From positions 1,039,966 through 1,103,965 of the forward strand of contig CP060531.1 in assembly GCA_016806715.1 (NCBI GenBank): a stretch of 64,000 nt of DNA, given 5' to 3'. A program made the position numbers and the translations under genes. The stretch is from Thermoplasmatales archaeon. GTDB taxonomy: Archaea > Thermoplasmatota > Thermoplasmata > Thermoplasmatales > Thermoplasmataceae. The notes beneath the pieces were generated by a model. The model was not told where the DNA came from. It did not search any database and worked only from the letters and a program-made list of their open reading frames with translations. Shown here piece after piece: positions 56,787 to 64,000 of the stretch. The stretch's first letter is position 1; each line of letters opens with the position of its first letter.

Positions 56787-58202
56787 ATGAACTACGGCAA
56801 TAAGGTAATTCTCACTTCGAGCCTGGGGTCATTCCTCTCTGTTGTTAATTCAACATCCCTCCTTATCGCGGTTCCTACAATAATGATCGAACTGAACACA
56901 ACGTTTTTCCTTGTTCTCTGGGTCCTTATATCATATTCCCTGGCGTTGACTGTTTTCTCTCCCGTTTTCGGCAAGTACTCAGACAAGATAGGAAGGAAGA
57001 AGCTGTACAGTTCAGGGTACATATTTTTTTTCATAGGTTCAATGGTGGCCGGCCTGAGCATTAATGCTGACATGCTCATTTTTTCCAGAATAATTCAGGG
57101 AATTGGAGGTGCACTGCTCTTCTCAAACAGCCTTGCAATACTCACTGATACTTTCAAGGCCATAGAGCTGAAAAAGGCAATAGCGATAAATGCAGCAGTT
57201 ATAGGATTCGGTACTGCCATAGGTCCCATAATAGGCGGTTTGCTCACTGCACTAAACTGGAGAACTATATTCTTCTTCAACGCTCCCATAGCAATAATTG
57301 GTTATTTCATATCCTGGCGTACACTTACAGAAGTGAAGAGGGAGCATCTGGCGGGTAAGTTTGACTATAAAGGATCTGTGCTGTTCTCATCTTTCCTGGT
57401 ATTCCTGATAGTATCTCTTAGCACAGGACCCTTCGTTGGCTGGAGTGATCCGATAATCATTTCTATGCTAGTCCTTTCAGTTGCATCTCTGATATCCTTT
57501 GTCGTAATGGAAAAGAGAACAATTGATCCACTGATAAGCATGCATCTTTTCGGTAGGCGGGCGTTTTCTTCAGCAGCATTTTCTACGCTGCTTAATTCCG
57601 TATCGAGATTCTCACTTATCTTCATTCTGATACTTTACCTGCAGGGCCCAGCCGGGTTCTCGCCACTGATTGCAGGTTTTCTCATGGTTCCCTATGCCGG
57701 CGCAATGGGATTTATGAGCTATTATTCAAGTTCACTTATGGCTCACATTCAGGGCATAACGCTGCAGATAATTGGGCTTGTTTTGGTGGCAGCAGGATCT
57801 ATAACCTTCCCATTAACTATAAGTGCTCATAGTTATGCACTTATAGCAATATTCATGATTATAACAGGTCTCGGCATAGGCATGTTCTATACCCCTAACA
57901 ACGCGTCGTTAATGCTTTCAGTTGATGGTGGTGACAGGGGAGTGGCGGCATCAATCCGGACGCTATTCCTGAATATAGGATCCGTGGTTGGCATGACAAT
58001 GGTATTCACCATAGTGGCCAGTTTTGTCCCGATGGCCACGGTAGGTGACATTTTTATCGGGTCCCTTAGCACAGGCGTTCACATACCAGCTGCAGCCTTC
58101 ATAGAAGGGCTTGCTATCAGTTTCATCGTTGCGGGAATCTTCAGCCTGGTTGCCATACCGATTGCCGGCAGTTACAAAGTACGGAAAGATTCCTGGAAGT
58201 AA
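56787..58202 (+). CDS. MFS drug exporter, DHA2 (EmrB/QacA) type
   Basis: A 471-residue permease with about 14 membrane spans. FGKYSDKIGRKKLYSSG is the loop 2-3 motif and the long IIQGIGGALLFSNSLAILTD with the following GPIIGGLL is the antiporter motif C of proton-drug exporters. It likely expels toxic compounds using the steep proton gradient of an acidophile. It follows the CBS gene by 9 bases. Confidence 0.88.
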   Translation: MNYGNKVILTSSLGSFLSVVNSTSLLIAVPTIMIELNTTFFLVLWVLISYSLALTVFSPVFGKYSDKIGRKKLYSSGYIFFFIGSMVAGLSINADMLIFSRIIQGIGGALLFSNSLAILTDTFKAIELKKAIAINAAVIGFGTAIGPIIGGLLTALNWRTIFFFNAPIAIIGYFISWRTLTEVKREHLAGKFDYKGSVLFSSFLVFLIVSLSTGPFVGWSDPIIISMLVLSVASLISFVVMEKRTIDPLISMHLFGRRAFSSAAFSTLLNSVSRFSLIFILILYLQGPAGFSPLIAGFLMVPYAGAMGFMSYYSSSLMAHIQGITLQIIGLVLVAAGSITFPLTISAHSYALIAIFMIITGLGIGMFYTPNNASLMLSVDGGDRGVAASIRTLFLNIGSVVGMTMVFTIVASFVPMATVGDIFIGSLSTGVHIPAAAFIEGLAISFIVAGIFSLVAIPIAGSYKVRKDSWK

Positions 58203-58242
58203 AGCATAAGGAGGTGGGGATTCAGTTGCTCCCGGCTTGATA

Positions 58243-58806
58243 CTAATCGATCTGCAGATCCCGTCGCATGACGACCCTCCCCTTCTTAGTCCTGCGAGCG
58301 ACTTCTGAGAACCCGGTGGAACCGAATAGACCCACTGTACCCGTGTAGGAAGCTGACGGGGTCCGTACCTGGGTAGCAGGATCACCGGGAACGGCTTCGA
58401 TTACCCGCGCACCCTCAGAGCGGGCAAATTCGACCGCCGCAGTGACCAACGCTTTCGTCACACCCTTATGACGATATTCTTCCACTACGAACAAGCACGG
58501 AAGTACCCATGTACCCTCCTGGTCATCAACGGGAGCTGTGTCACGTCTCTTGTTCAGGCGCGGGTATTCCTCGCGAGGCGAGACAGCCGCCCAGCCCACC
58601 ACCTTTTCGTCGCTGTATGCTAGGAGCCCCACCGGATGAACCGATCTCTCAACGAGTTGCAGTGCTCTTTCACGGGATGTTAAGTTCTTGGGCTGGCCAT
58701 CGTCACGCCACCACATGCACCAACACGACCGGTTAGGGCCCATTGCACGACAAAGTCGACTGAAATCCTCCCAACGTTCCACCGTAAGGGGCTCTACGCG
58801 GTACAC
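58243..58806 (-). CDS. GNAT-family N-acetyltransferase, probably acquired
   Basis: A 187-residue acetyltransferase. NRSCWCMWWR near residue 25 marks a GNAT subgroup common in bacteria, and EYRHKGVTKALVTAAVEFAR supplies the acetyl-CoA loop. GTG start at 58806. Its DNA is markedly richer in GC than neighbouring genes, with many codons such as CGC, CGG and GCC rare elsewhere in the window, so recent transfer from a GC-rich bacterium or archaeon is likely. The substrate is unknown; an antibiotic role is possible but unproven. Confidence 0.8.
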   Translation of the reverse strand: MYRVEPLTVERWEDFSRLCRAMGPNRSCWCMWWRDDGQPKNLTSRERALQLVERSVHPVGLLAYSDEKVVGWAAVSPREEYPRLNKRRDTAPVDDQEGTWVLPCLFVVEEYRHKGVTKALVTAAVEFARSEGARVIEAVPGDPATQVRTPSASYTGTVGLFGSTGFSEVARRTKKGRVVMRRDLQID

Positions 58807-59101
58807 ATGACCATCCTTTCATGCATACTGGCCAGGGGCCGCATTGCTGATGGGACATCAGGAGCAAGCAGGATCTGGGCTAGGGCAAAACTTGCAAACA
58901 ATGTTACGATAGATTTCATAAATAGAAATAATTATGAAAATATAATAAACTTTTTGTGGAACCGATAGAGTAGAATGGCTGAAACAACCGTGGCACTCGG
59001 CACTTTCTCGTAGGGGATATAGAAGCAACAAACAGTCCATGTGAACACGTATGAAATAGCTCGATGAACCAAATTTTTAAGCGTCCAATGAATATATCTT
59101 C

Positions 59102-60286
59102 ATGGTTCATTCAAAGAATTTTAGTGGATTCAACACGAAGGCAGTCCAGGCTGGAGAGTTGAGAGATCCAAGATTTGGAAATATATCGACCCCAATATTT
59201 GAAACTTCCACTTTCATTTTCCCGAATTATGATAAAGATGCATATGTGGATCATACAAGAAATGAGCCTTACATCTACTCGAGATGGGGGAATCCAACAA
59301 CGCAGTCTCTTGAACTGAAATATTCAGTTCTGGAGAATTCAGACCAGGGACTCGCATTCTCCTCTGGAATGGCTGCAATAAGCACAGCTATTCTGGCCAT
59401 AGTCAGAAATGGTGAAAAACTCCTCTCAGTCGCTGAACTCTATGGGCAGACACAGACTTTCTTCACACAGACACTCCGTGATTATGGGATATCGGTAGAT
59501 TTTGTTCCCATTAGGGATTTTAATGCAGGAAAATTTGACTGTACGGGCTATTCCGCGGTTTACACGGAATCCATCACAAACCCGACCCTTATGGTTGCGG
59601 ACATTCGAAAGGCTTCAAGGATTTGCAGCGAATTCGACGTCCCTTTGCTTGTTGATGCAACATTTGCCTCACCTTTCAACCAGAAGCCCATCTCTCTTGG
59701 TGCTAGCGTTGTGATACATAGTGCAACAAAGTACATCTCTGGGCACAGCGATGTTATTCTCGGTCTTGTAGGCGTCGGGGATGGATTGTTCCAAAAGATA
59801 TCATCTCTAAGGAAGACACTCGGAGGGACACCGGATCCACTGCAGTCCTACCTGGCACTCAGGGGACTCAAGACGCTGGGACTCAGAATGGAAAAACACA
59901 ACCAAAACGGAAAGGAGCTCGCAAAATTTCTGAAACAGCATAAGAAAATTCGAAAGGTGTTCTATCCGGGAATCGAAGATTCTGAATTCTTTGATGTAGC
60001 TAAGACCAACCTCTCAGGGTTTGGCGGCATGGTTTCCTTCGAGATCTCGGGTGGTATTGAGAAGACCAGGAAATTCATAGACAATCTGCAGATAGCTTCC
60101 GCTGCACCCAGTCTTGGTGGTGTTGAAAGCTTAATAACACTTCCTGTCGACACGAGCCATTCGAAAATATCCCGGGAGGAGAGGTTAAAAATGGGTATCG
60201 AGGATTCTCTGGTCAGGTTCTCCTGCGGTATAGAGGACATAGAGGATTTGATTGCCGATTTTGATTGCGCCTTATCCCTGATATAA
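59102..60286 (+). CDS. Cys/Met metabolism PLP-dependent enzyme (cystathionine gamma-synthase/lyase type)
   Basis: A 394-residue enzyme of the gamma family. The PLP Lys is in HSATKYISGHSD, with YSRWGNPT and AFSSGMAAIS binding the cofactor and SLGGVESLITLP near the end. Members include cystathionine gamma-synthase, gamma-lyase, O-acetylhomoserine sulfhydrylase and methionine gamma-lyase, which sequence reading cannot separate. ATG 59102 lies just after an AT-rich stretch that may hold the promoter. Confidence 0.92.
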   Translation: MVHSKNFSGFNTKAVQAGELRDPRFGNISTPIFETSTFIFPNYDKDAYVDHTRNEPYIYSRWGNPTTQSLELKYSVLENSDQGLAFSSGMAAISTAILAIVRNGEKLLSVAELYGQTQTFFTQTLRDYGISVDFVPIRDFNAGKFDCTGYSAVYTESITNPTLMVADIRKASRICSEFDVPLLVDATFASPFNQKPISLGASVVIHSATKYISGHSDVILGLVGVGDGLFQKISSLRKTLGGTPDPLQSYLALRGLKTLGLRMEKHNQNGKELAKFLKQHKKIRKVFYPGIEDSEFFDVAKTNLSGFGGMVSFEISGGIEKTRKFIDNLQIASAAPSLGGVESLITLPVDTSHSKISREERLKMGIEDSLVRFSCGIEDIEDLIADFDCALSLI

Positions 60287-60292
60287 ACCGGG

Positions 60293-60652
60293 CTATAGAA
60301 GAGGGAACTCCCCGGTTATCTCGTCCAGCTTGTCTGAATCATATGGGCCGATGCCCAGGCAGGTTACTGTTCCCGGTGGTATCTGTGTTAAGCCTGCATC
60401 TGTTATCAGGGAATTTATTATGCCGGACTGGTCTGCCCGATCCTTGAGAACGTATATTGTTTCCAGGTCATTCACCCTAATGACCACTTTCTTTTGTCCT
60501 GATTCTGTCCATTTCCTGAAATGCTTCTTGTCATGCCTCTCAGCCTGAAGGGCACAGCTTACGGCTGCATGAGCAACCTGCGCCGCAATCTTGCCCTTCC
60601 CAAGATCAATATCTTTCCTGAAGGCTATCACCATCTTGACATCGCTTACCAT
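60293..60652 (-). CDS. pth2: Peptidyl-tRNA hydrolase, Pth2 type
   Basis: A 119-residue archaeal/eukaryotic hydrolase that frees tRNA from stalled peptidyl-tRNA. It shows KMVIAFRKDIDLGKGKIAAQ, VAHAAVSC, KKVVIRVNDLE and the C-terminal LGIGP motif. It overlaps the carS end by 7 bases and so belongs to the HTH-CBS / carS / pth2 operon. Confidence 0.95.
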   Translation of the reverse strand: MVSDVKMVIAFRKDIDLGKGKIAAQVAHAAVSCALQAERHDKKHFRKWTESGQKKVVIRVNDLETIYVLKDRADQSGIINSLITDAGLTQIPPGTVTCLGIGPYDSDKLDEITGEFPLL

Positions 60653-61206
60653 GGAACGTCCTTCATGTGCATCCTGAAAGCTATAATATTAATTCCTCTG
60701 TGCAGGGGCGGCGTAAGTAGAATAACAGTCAGCGCTCCGACAATATTTCCGTAATAAGCCATGAAAAATGACCTGCTGAACAGGAACAGGAAGAGAAGTG
60801 CCATCAGGACAAAAGGAAGCTGGTCCAGCAACGAGGCATTTCCACCCCTCTTGATATTCAAACGCCTTTTTGTGAACGATCCTACGAGATCACCGGTTAT
60901 TGATCCTGCCGACATAGCCACCAGAGGCACCAGAGATGCTTCTATTGATACGCCAAAATTTCCAAACCCTTTATCCAGGTAATTGATTATAAGGTACAGG
61001 ATTATTCCTAATACTGTTCCGGAGAATATGCCACCCAGATAACCGCTCCAGCTCTTCCCATCACCCAGTATCCTCCTGCCGTCTGTGAAGTTCTTTCCCC
61101 TGTCTATTATTCCATGCCCTCCAAATATAACCGCACCGGGATTCGCGGCATATGCAGGAATGAAAAAAACGATGGACTGGAATATCTCCAATGGTACATC
61201 AGGCAT
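60646..61206 (-). CDS. carS: CDP-archaeol synthase
   Basis: A 186-residue membrane enzyme that activates digeranylgeranylglyceryl phosphate with CTP for archaeal phospholipid synthesis. The signatures are TDGRRILGDGKSW (41-53) and the charged loop KRRLNIKRGG with LLDQLPFV; five hydrophobic segments are visible. Overlaps with HTH-CBS (8 bases) and pth2 (7 bases) show one operon. It consumes CTP, the product of pyrG at 37 kb. Confidence 0.94.
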   Translation of the reverse strand: MPDVPLEIFQSIVFFIPAYAANPGAVIFGGHGIIDRGKNFTDGRRILGDGKSWSGYLGGIFSGTVLGIILYLIINYLDKGFGNFGVSIEASLVPLVAMSAGSITGDLVGSFTKRRLNIKRGGNASLLDQLPFVLMALLFLFLFSRSFFMAYYGNIVGALTVILLTPPLHRGINIIAFRMHMKDVPW

Positions 61207-61777
61207 ATTCCTCTACCGCCTTAAGTATGTCCGCCTTGGATACTATACCCTTGAGTTCTCCTCCCTCGGTGACCAGGACTGCACTGGAATATTTCAGCAT
61301 GGGATATATCATCGAAACAGGGCTGGATTTATCGACCTGCGGAAGGGTGCTTCCCATAACTTTCCTCACCAGGAGGTTCTTGAGTGACTCTATGGATGCA
61401 CCTTTGATCAACAGATCATTGACATCCGATTCAGTTATGGTTCCAACGGTTTTCCCGTCGTGCGTTATAACCGGAAGCTGGGAATATCCCTTCTGCCTCA
61501 TTATATTAAGTGCAGATATGATTGAATCGGTCGGGTAGCATGTTATGAGATTTTTTGTCATTATGCTCTCCACAGTAAGGTCCATGTTTTTCGCTCTCTG
61601 CCCGGAACGATTCAGGTAATCAAATATTTTCCTGATCTTGTCATATGCCGGGTTAATACTGCCCTTCTCCAGTCGGGCTATGTATGACTGGCTGACACCG
61701 CTAACCCTGGCAAGCTCCTTCTGGCTTATTCCTAGGTTTTTCCTCATTTTTCTTAGTTCCTCAATGGATGGGAGCAT
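61199..61777 (-). CDS. HTH-CBS transcriptional regulator
   Basis: A 192-residue regulator. Residues 5-60 form an XRE-type helix-turn-helix (LGISQKELARVSGVSQSYIARLEKG), followed by two CBS domains (about 65-190) with GTITESDV and GIVSKADIL. CBS pairs sense adenine nucleotides or SAM. First clear gene of the operon with carS and pth2, so it may tune lipid synthesis or its own operon according to energy state; that is inference. Confidence 0.9.
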   Translation of the reverse strand: MLPSIEELRKMRKNLGISQKELARVSGVSQSYIARLEKGSINPAYDKIRKIFDYLNRSGQRAKNMDLTVESIMTKNLITCYPTDSIISALNIMRQKGYSQLPVITHDGKTVGTITESDVNDLLIKGASIESLKNLLVRKVMGSTLPQVDKSSPVSMIYPMLKYSSAVLVTEGGELKGIVSKADILKAVEEYA

Positions 61778-61944
61778 AGATCAGTTATAAATTCCTCATA
61801 ATTAATATTACTGTTACTCATATTGATCAATTCCGCGGAAATCAGTTCGGTAATATTCATGGTACTTTGCCAATTACACATATCCAGGTGATCAACTCCG
61901 GAAGCATATTTCAGGATTCGGGTCCGCTCTTCTGGCAACAGCAT
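61753..61944 (-). CDS. Possible small protein upstream of the HTH-CBS gene
   Basis: A 63-codon frame from ATG 61944 overlapping the HTH-CBS start by 25 bases. Codon use is plausible, but there is no recognisable domain and the overlap is longer than usual here. It may equally be the leader region of the operon. Confidence 0.25.
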   Translation of the reverse strand: MLLPEERTRILKYASGVDHLDMCNWQSTMNITELISAELINMSNSNINYEEFITDLCSHPLRN

Positions 61945-62014
61945 ATTTCCCTAATAATTTCCATATATGAATCGATGACAAAATACTAAATAGTGATCTA
62001 TTGTTACGGAGCCA

Positions 62015-62752
62015 TTGTCCGGTTTGAGCGAATTCATAGTAAAGAATAACAGGGTTTCAGCACCGGTAATTTCGGTACTTGCGTCCGTGGTCCTGATTTA
62101 CGCGTCCCTCTTTATTTCAGAGATATTTCTTTTCATGGTTCCTGTAGCAGTTTTCCTCGTGATGCACTACACTAAAATGTACAGGATCAAGTCGAGAATC
62201 TTTGGCAGCCTGATGATTTTCATAATTGTTGCAATTCTCGCAGCTGCTATATTCTCCGATAACGTTTACAGCTACAAGCAGTTACCTATATCCAGCACTT
62301 CATCTTTTGGAACTATCTCAACCTACGTTACCCCATTCTCCGGTGTGAACGAGAACTACAATTTCACAATGGTGGTAAATGCAACTTCACCGGTGAACAT
62401 AGGTCAATTCACTCCAACGATTAACATAACCAACGGGGCAAGCAACGTGGTAATACATCCGTCGGAAATCAGTCATTTGAACAAATCTTCTAAGGAGTAC
62501 ATATTCTATTACGTCAGTAACAATCTGTCGGCTGGAATTTATACCTACAATTTTTCCCTGAACAACACACTATATATTTCCGACGGGCAAGGACCTATAA
62601 ACACATACGAAACTACATATTTTGAGGCTAACGTTCCTGGTTACGTGATCAGTGACCTCATAATCTTCGAACTGGTATTCCTCATAGGAGTCTTTCTTGC
62701 GAGAAGCATCTCAAACAGCAGGAGACATGATCCTCCGAAAAACACTAAATAA
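62015..62752 (+). CDS. Membrane-anchored ectodomain protein, function unknown
   Basis: A 245-residue protein from TTG 62015. Two or three membrane helices lie within the first 85 residues, then an extracytoplasmic beta domain with many N-x-S/T sequons, then a C-terminal helix (VISDLIIFELVFLIGVFLAR) and a basic tail. No family is recognised. It is followed by the AbrB-PhoU gene with a fresh promoter directly after its stop, so the two are separate units. Confidence 0.6.
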   Translation: MSGLSEFIVKNNRVSAPVISVLASVVLIYASLFISEIFLFMVPVAVFLVMHYTKMYRIKSRIFGSLMIFIIVAILAAAIFSDNVYSYKQLPISSTSSFGTISTYVTPFSGVNENYNFTMVVNATSPVNIGQFTPTINITNGASNVVIHPSEISHLNKSSKEYIFYYVSNNLSAGIYTYNFSLNNTLYISDGQGPINTYETTYFEANVPGYVISDLIIFELVFLIGVFLARSISNSRRHDPPKNTK

Positions 62753-62760
62753 TTTATATA
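62753..62760 (+). promoter_or_regulatory. TATA box of the AbrB-PhoU gene
   Basis: TTTATATA begins on the base after the previous stop codon and ends about 20 bases before ATG 62780. The spacing predicts a leaderless transcript. Confidence 0.5.
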
Positions 62761-62779
62761 GAAAATCAATCACATATAT

Positions 62780-63757
62780 ATGGAGAAAAGAGTCAGAAGG
62801 ATCCAGTTGACAGGTGGGTCCACTTACATAGTTTCATTGCCCTCTGAATGGATAAAAGAAAATAAGTTGTCAAAGGGCAGCGAAGTCAGGTTGGAGGACA
62901 TTAACGGCGACATTCTATTATCGTCAGATAAATATGCCAAGAAGGAAAACAACAAGATTCTCAGGATCTCTGACGGTATTGACCTGAAGGCCCTGGACCG
63001 AACACTGACATCACTTTATATCGCAAATTTTGACACAATAGTAGTGAAGAGCAAGGATCATATGAGTGCAACTGTGAGGGACGAGATAAGGAGATTCTCT
63101 AAACTTGTAATGGGTGTTGAGATATTCGAGGAATCATCGGATTCCATAGTATTGCAAAATGTTCTTGACTCATCATCTTTCCCGATATCCAATGCGATCA
63201 GGAGGATGTCTCTCAACGTCACAACCATGATAGCTGACGTGATAGAAGCTATCAAGAAGAGGGACGAAGCTCTATTCAGCAGCGTAATGGACAGGGACGA
63301 TGACGTCGATCGATATCAATGGTACATATACAGGGAAGTCAGAAAAAAGGGGAGAGACCTGGAGTCCAACCTCTTCTACCTGATCGTCTCCAGAATCCTC
63401 GAAAGGATCGCAGATCATGCAGTCAACATATGCGGGCTCTGGCTGGAGAATAGCTCCGGGAATATCGCAAAAGCTGACGGAATACTCGGCCCGCTTGAAA
63501 CATCTTTTAAGTTATACCAGGAATCCATGGAGGCATTTTATTCCAGGAATTATCCGGTCCTTAACGCACTGATAAGCAGAAAAGCCGAAATATCAGACCT
63601 TAAACGGGAGAAGTTGAACGAATTCAAAAAGGACAGAAACGTAACCCTCCTCTCCACTTCGATGGAAGAGGTTACGAGGATAGGCCATTATGCCACAGAT
63701 ATCGCTGAACTTGCCATGGACATGATACTTTCTGATCAGGACGACATAACGATCTAG
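62780..63757 (+). CDS. Phosphate-uptake-type regulator with SpoVT/AbrB and PhoU domains
   Basis: A 325-residue protein. Residues 1-50 form an AbrB-like swapped-hairpin DNA-binding domain (RRIQLTGGSTYIVSLPSEWI, LSKGSEVRLE) and the rest two PhoU three-helix bundles with acidic metal-binding positions (DRDDDVDR, ERIADHAVNI). Archaeal proteins of this kind regulate phosphate uptake or related genes. It ends with a 4-base overlap on the convergent hydrolase gene. ATG 62780 is set by the TATA spacing. Confidence 0.88.
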   Translation: MEKRVRRIQLTGGSTYIVSLPSEWIKENKLSKGSEVRLEDINGDILLSSDKYAKKENNKILRISDGIDLKALDRTLTSLYIANFDTIVVKSKDHMSATVRDEIRRFSKLVMGVEIFEESSDSIVLQNVLDSSSFPISNAIRRMSLNVTTMIADVIEAIKKRDEALFSSVMDRDDDVDRYQWYIYREVRKKGRDLESNLFYLIVSRILERIADHAVNICGLWLENSSGNIAKADGILGPLETSFKLYQESMEAFYSRNYPVLNALISRKAEISDLKREKLNEFKKDRNVTLLSTSMEEVTRIGHYATDIAELAMDMILSDQDDITI

Positions 63758-64000
63758 AAATCTACCTTTTCTATTTTTACGTTCCCTGGCTCTCCGCTGA
63801 GGTAAGCAGCCTTAGTCTCGACATCGTGATTGAAAATGCACAGCGCATGGTCTCTTATAGCCTTGGCAATCAGCTTCTTTTTCCAGTACAGGGTATCCAT
63901 GGGGAAGCCATCGATGGCTGTTATATATGGCAGTTTTAGATGGAAAGCGGTTGGAATAAGATCTCCAAAGTACAATAGCTCCTCAGCTCCGGTTCTGTAA
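63754..64000 (-). CDS. Metallo-beta-lactamase-fold hydrolase, C-terminal part (runs off the window)
   Basis: The minus strand is open from the last base of the window to the stop at 63754, about 82 codons. LLYFGDLIPTAFHLKLPY is the conserved Asp-containing strand after the HTPGH motif in MBL-fold enzymes, and LCIFNHD supplies the last metal His. The N-terminal half, with the HxHxDH motif, lies outside. A TTG start inside this stretch at 63975 would be an artefact of truncation. Confidence 0.7.
   Translation of the reverse strand, partial: YRTGAEELLYFGDLIPTAFHLKLPYITAIDGFPMDTLYWKKKLIAKAIRDHALCIFNHDVETKAAYLSGEPGNVKIEKVDF

Noticed and set aside
58807-59101. Possible gene remnant next to the acetyltransferase
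   Set aside because: A short open frame ends in AT-rich sequence without similarity I can name; left unassigned.
1-64000. CRISPR array
   Set aside because: No regularly spaced direct repeats of 24-37 bases and no cas genes seen.

Overview
The window is a stretch of a euryarchaeal chromosome, most probably from the order Thermoplasmatales (the Thermoplasma / Ferroplasma / Cuniculiplasma group). The archaeal assignment rests on the large subunit of the D-family DNA polymerase, RFC large subunit, thermosome, RNase P protein Pop5, L15e, Taw1, Nob1, Tsr3, GPN GTPase, CDP-archaeol synthase and D-aminoacyl-tRNA deacylase. The order is suggested by a fused ETF beta-alpha gene, many tethered ectodomain proteins, and short or leaderless 5' ends with TATA boxes. 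No cell-wall synthesis pathway is seen. The species cannot be named from sequence alone.

Layout. 1-5.2 kb: L15e (cut by the window edge), Pop5, RFC large subunit, a flippase, an acyl-CoA dehydrogenase and a DUF2175 protein. 5.5-9.25 kb: an AT-rich, tightly overlapping five-gene cassette of an ABC ATPase, an ABC-2 type permease and three extracytoplasmic proteins of unknown role. 9.3-11.4 kb: a decayed ISL3-type transposase and an MFS transporter. 11.7-15.8 kb: Taw1, a CoA-disulfide-reductase-like flavoprotein and a thermosome subunit. 15.9-19.6 kb: a small mobile island with an intact IS1634/IS4-like element, a transposase fragment, a NucS-like nuclease with an unassigned N-terminus, and debris.

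19.6-27.5 kb is housekeeping: DUF1805, Nudix, GHMP kinase, pyrophosphatase, glutamine synthetase, ValRS and DtdA. 27.6-31.1 kb is a compact three-gene operon of a threonine-synthase-like PLP enzyme, a DUF1611/DgcN-like P-loop protein and a PP-loop ATP-pyrophosphatase that may be related to the MurL glutamate epimerase. Its pathway is not known to me. 32.3-36.9 kb holds an ECF-type importer: an S-like membrane protein, EcfT, and one 868-residue polypeptide that joins two ECF ATPases to a phosphoribosyltransferase. This looks like base import coupled to nucleotide formation, followed directly by CTP synthase. 38.7-42.8 kb carries DP2 and a GPN-loop GTPase overlapping by 4 bases.

43-51 kb: superoxide dismutase, an ornithine-cyclodeaminase-family gene split by a 429-bp insert, Ogg2 glycosylase, Nnr, a divergent acyl-CoA synthetase, a Rieske protein, Nob1 and a cyclase. 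51-64 kb: small membrane proteins, the ETF beta-alpha fusion with an overlapping Rieske gene, MetAP, thymidylate kinase, CBS proteins, an MFS exporter, a GC-rich acquired acetyltransferase, a Cys/Met-metabolism PLP enzyme, an overlapping HTH-CBS / carS / pth2 operon, a membrane protein, an AbrB-PhoU regulator and a partial metallo-beta-lactamase gene. I saw no tRNA, rRNA or CRISPR array.
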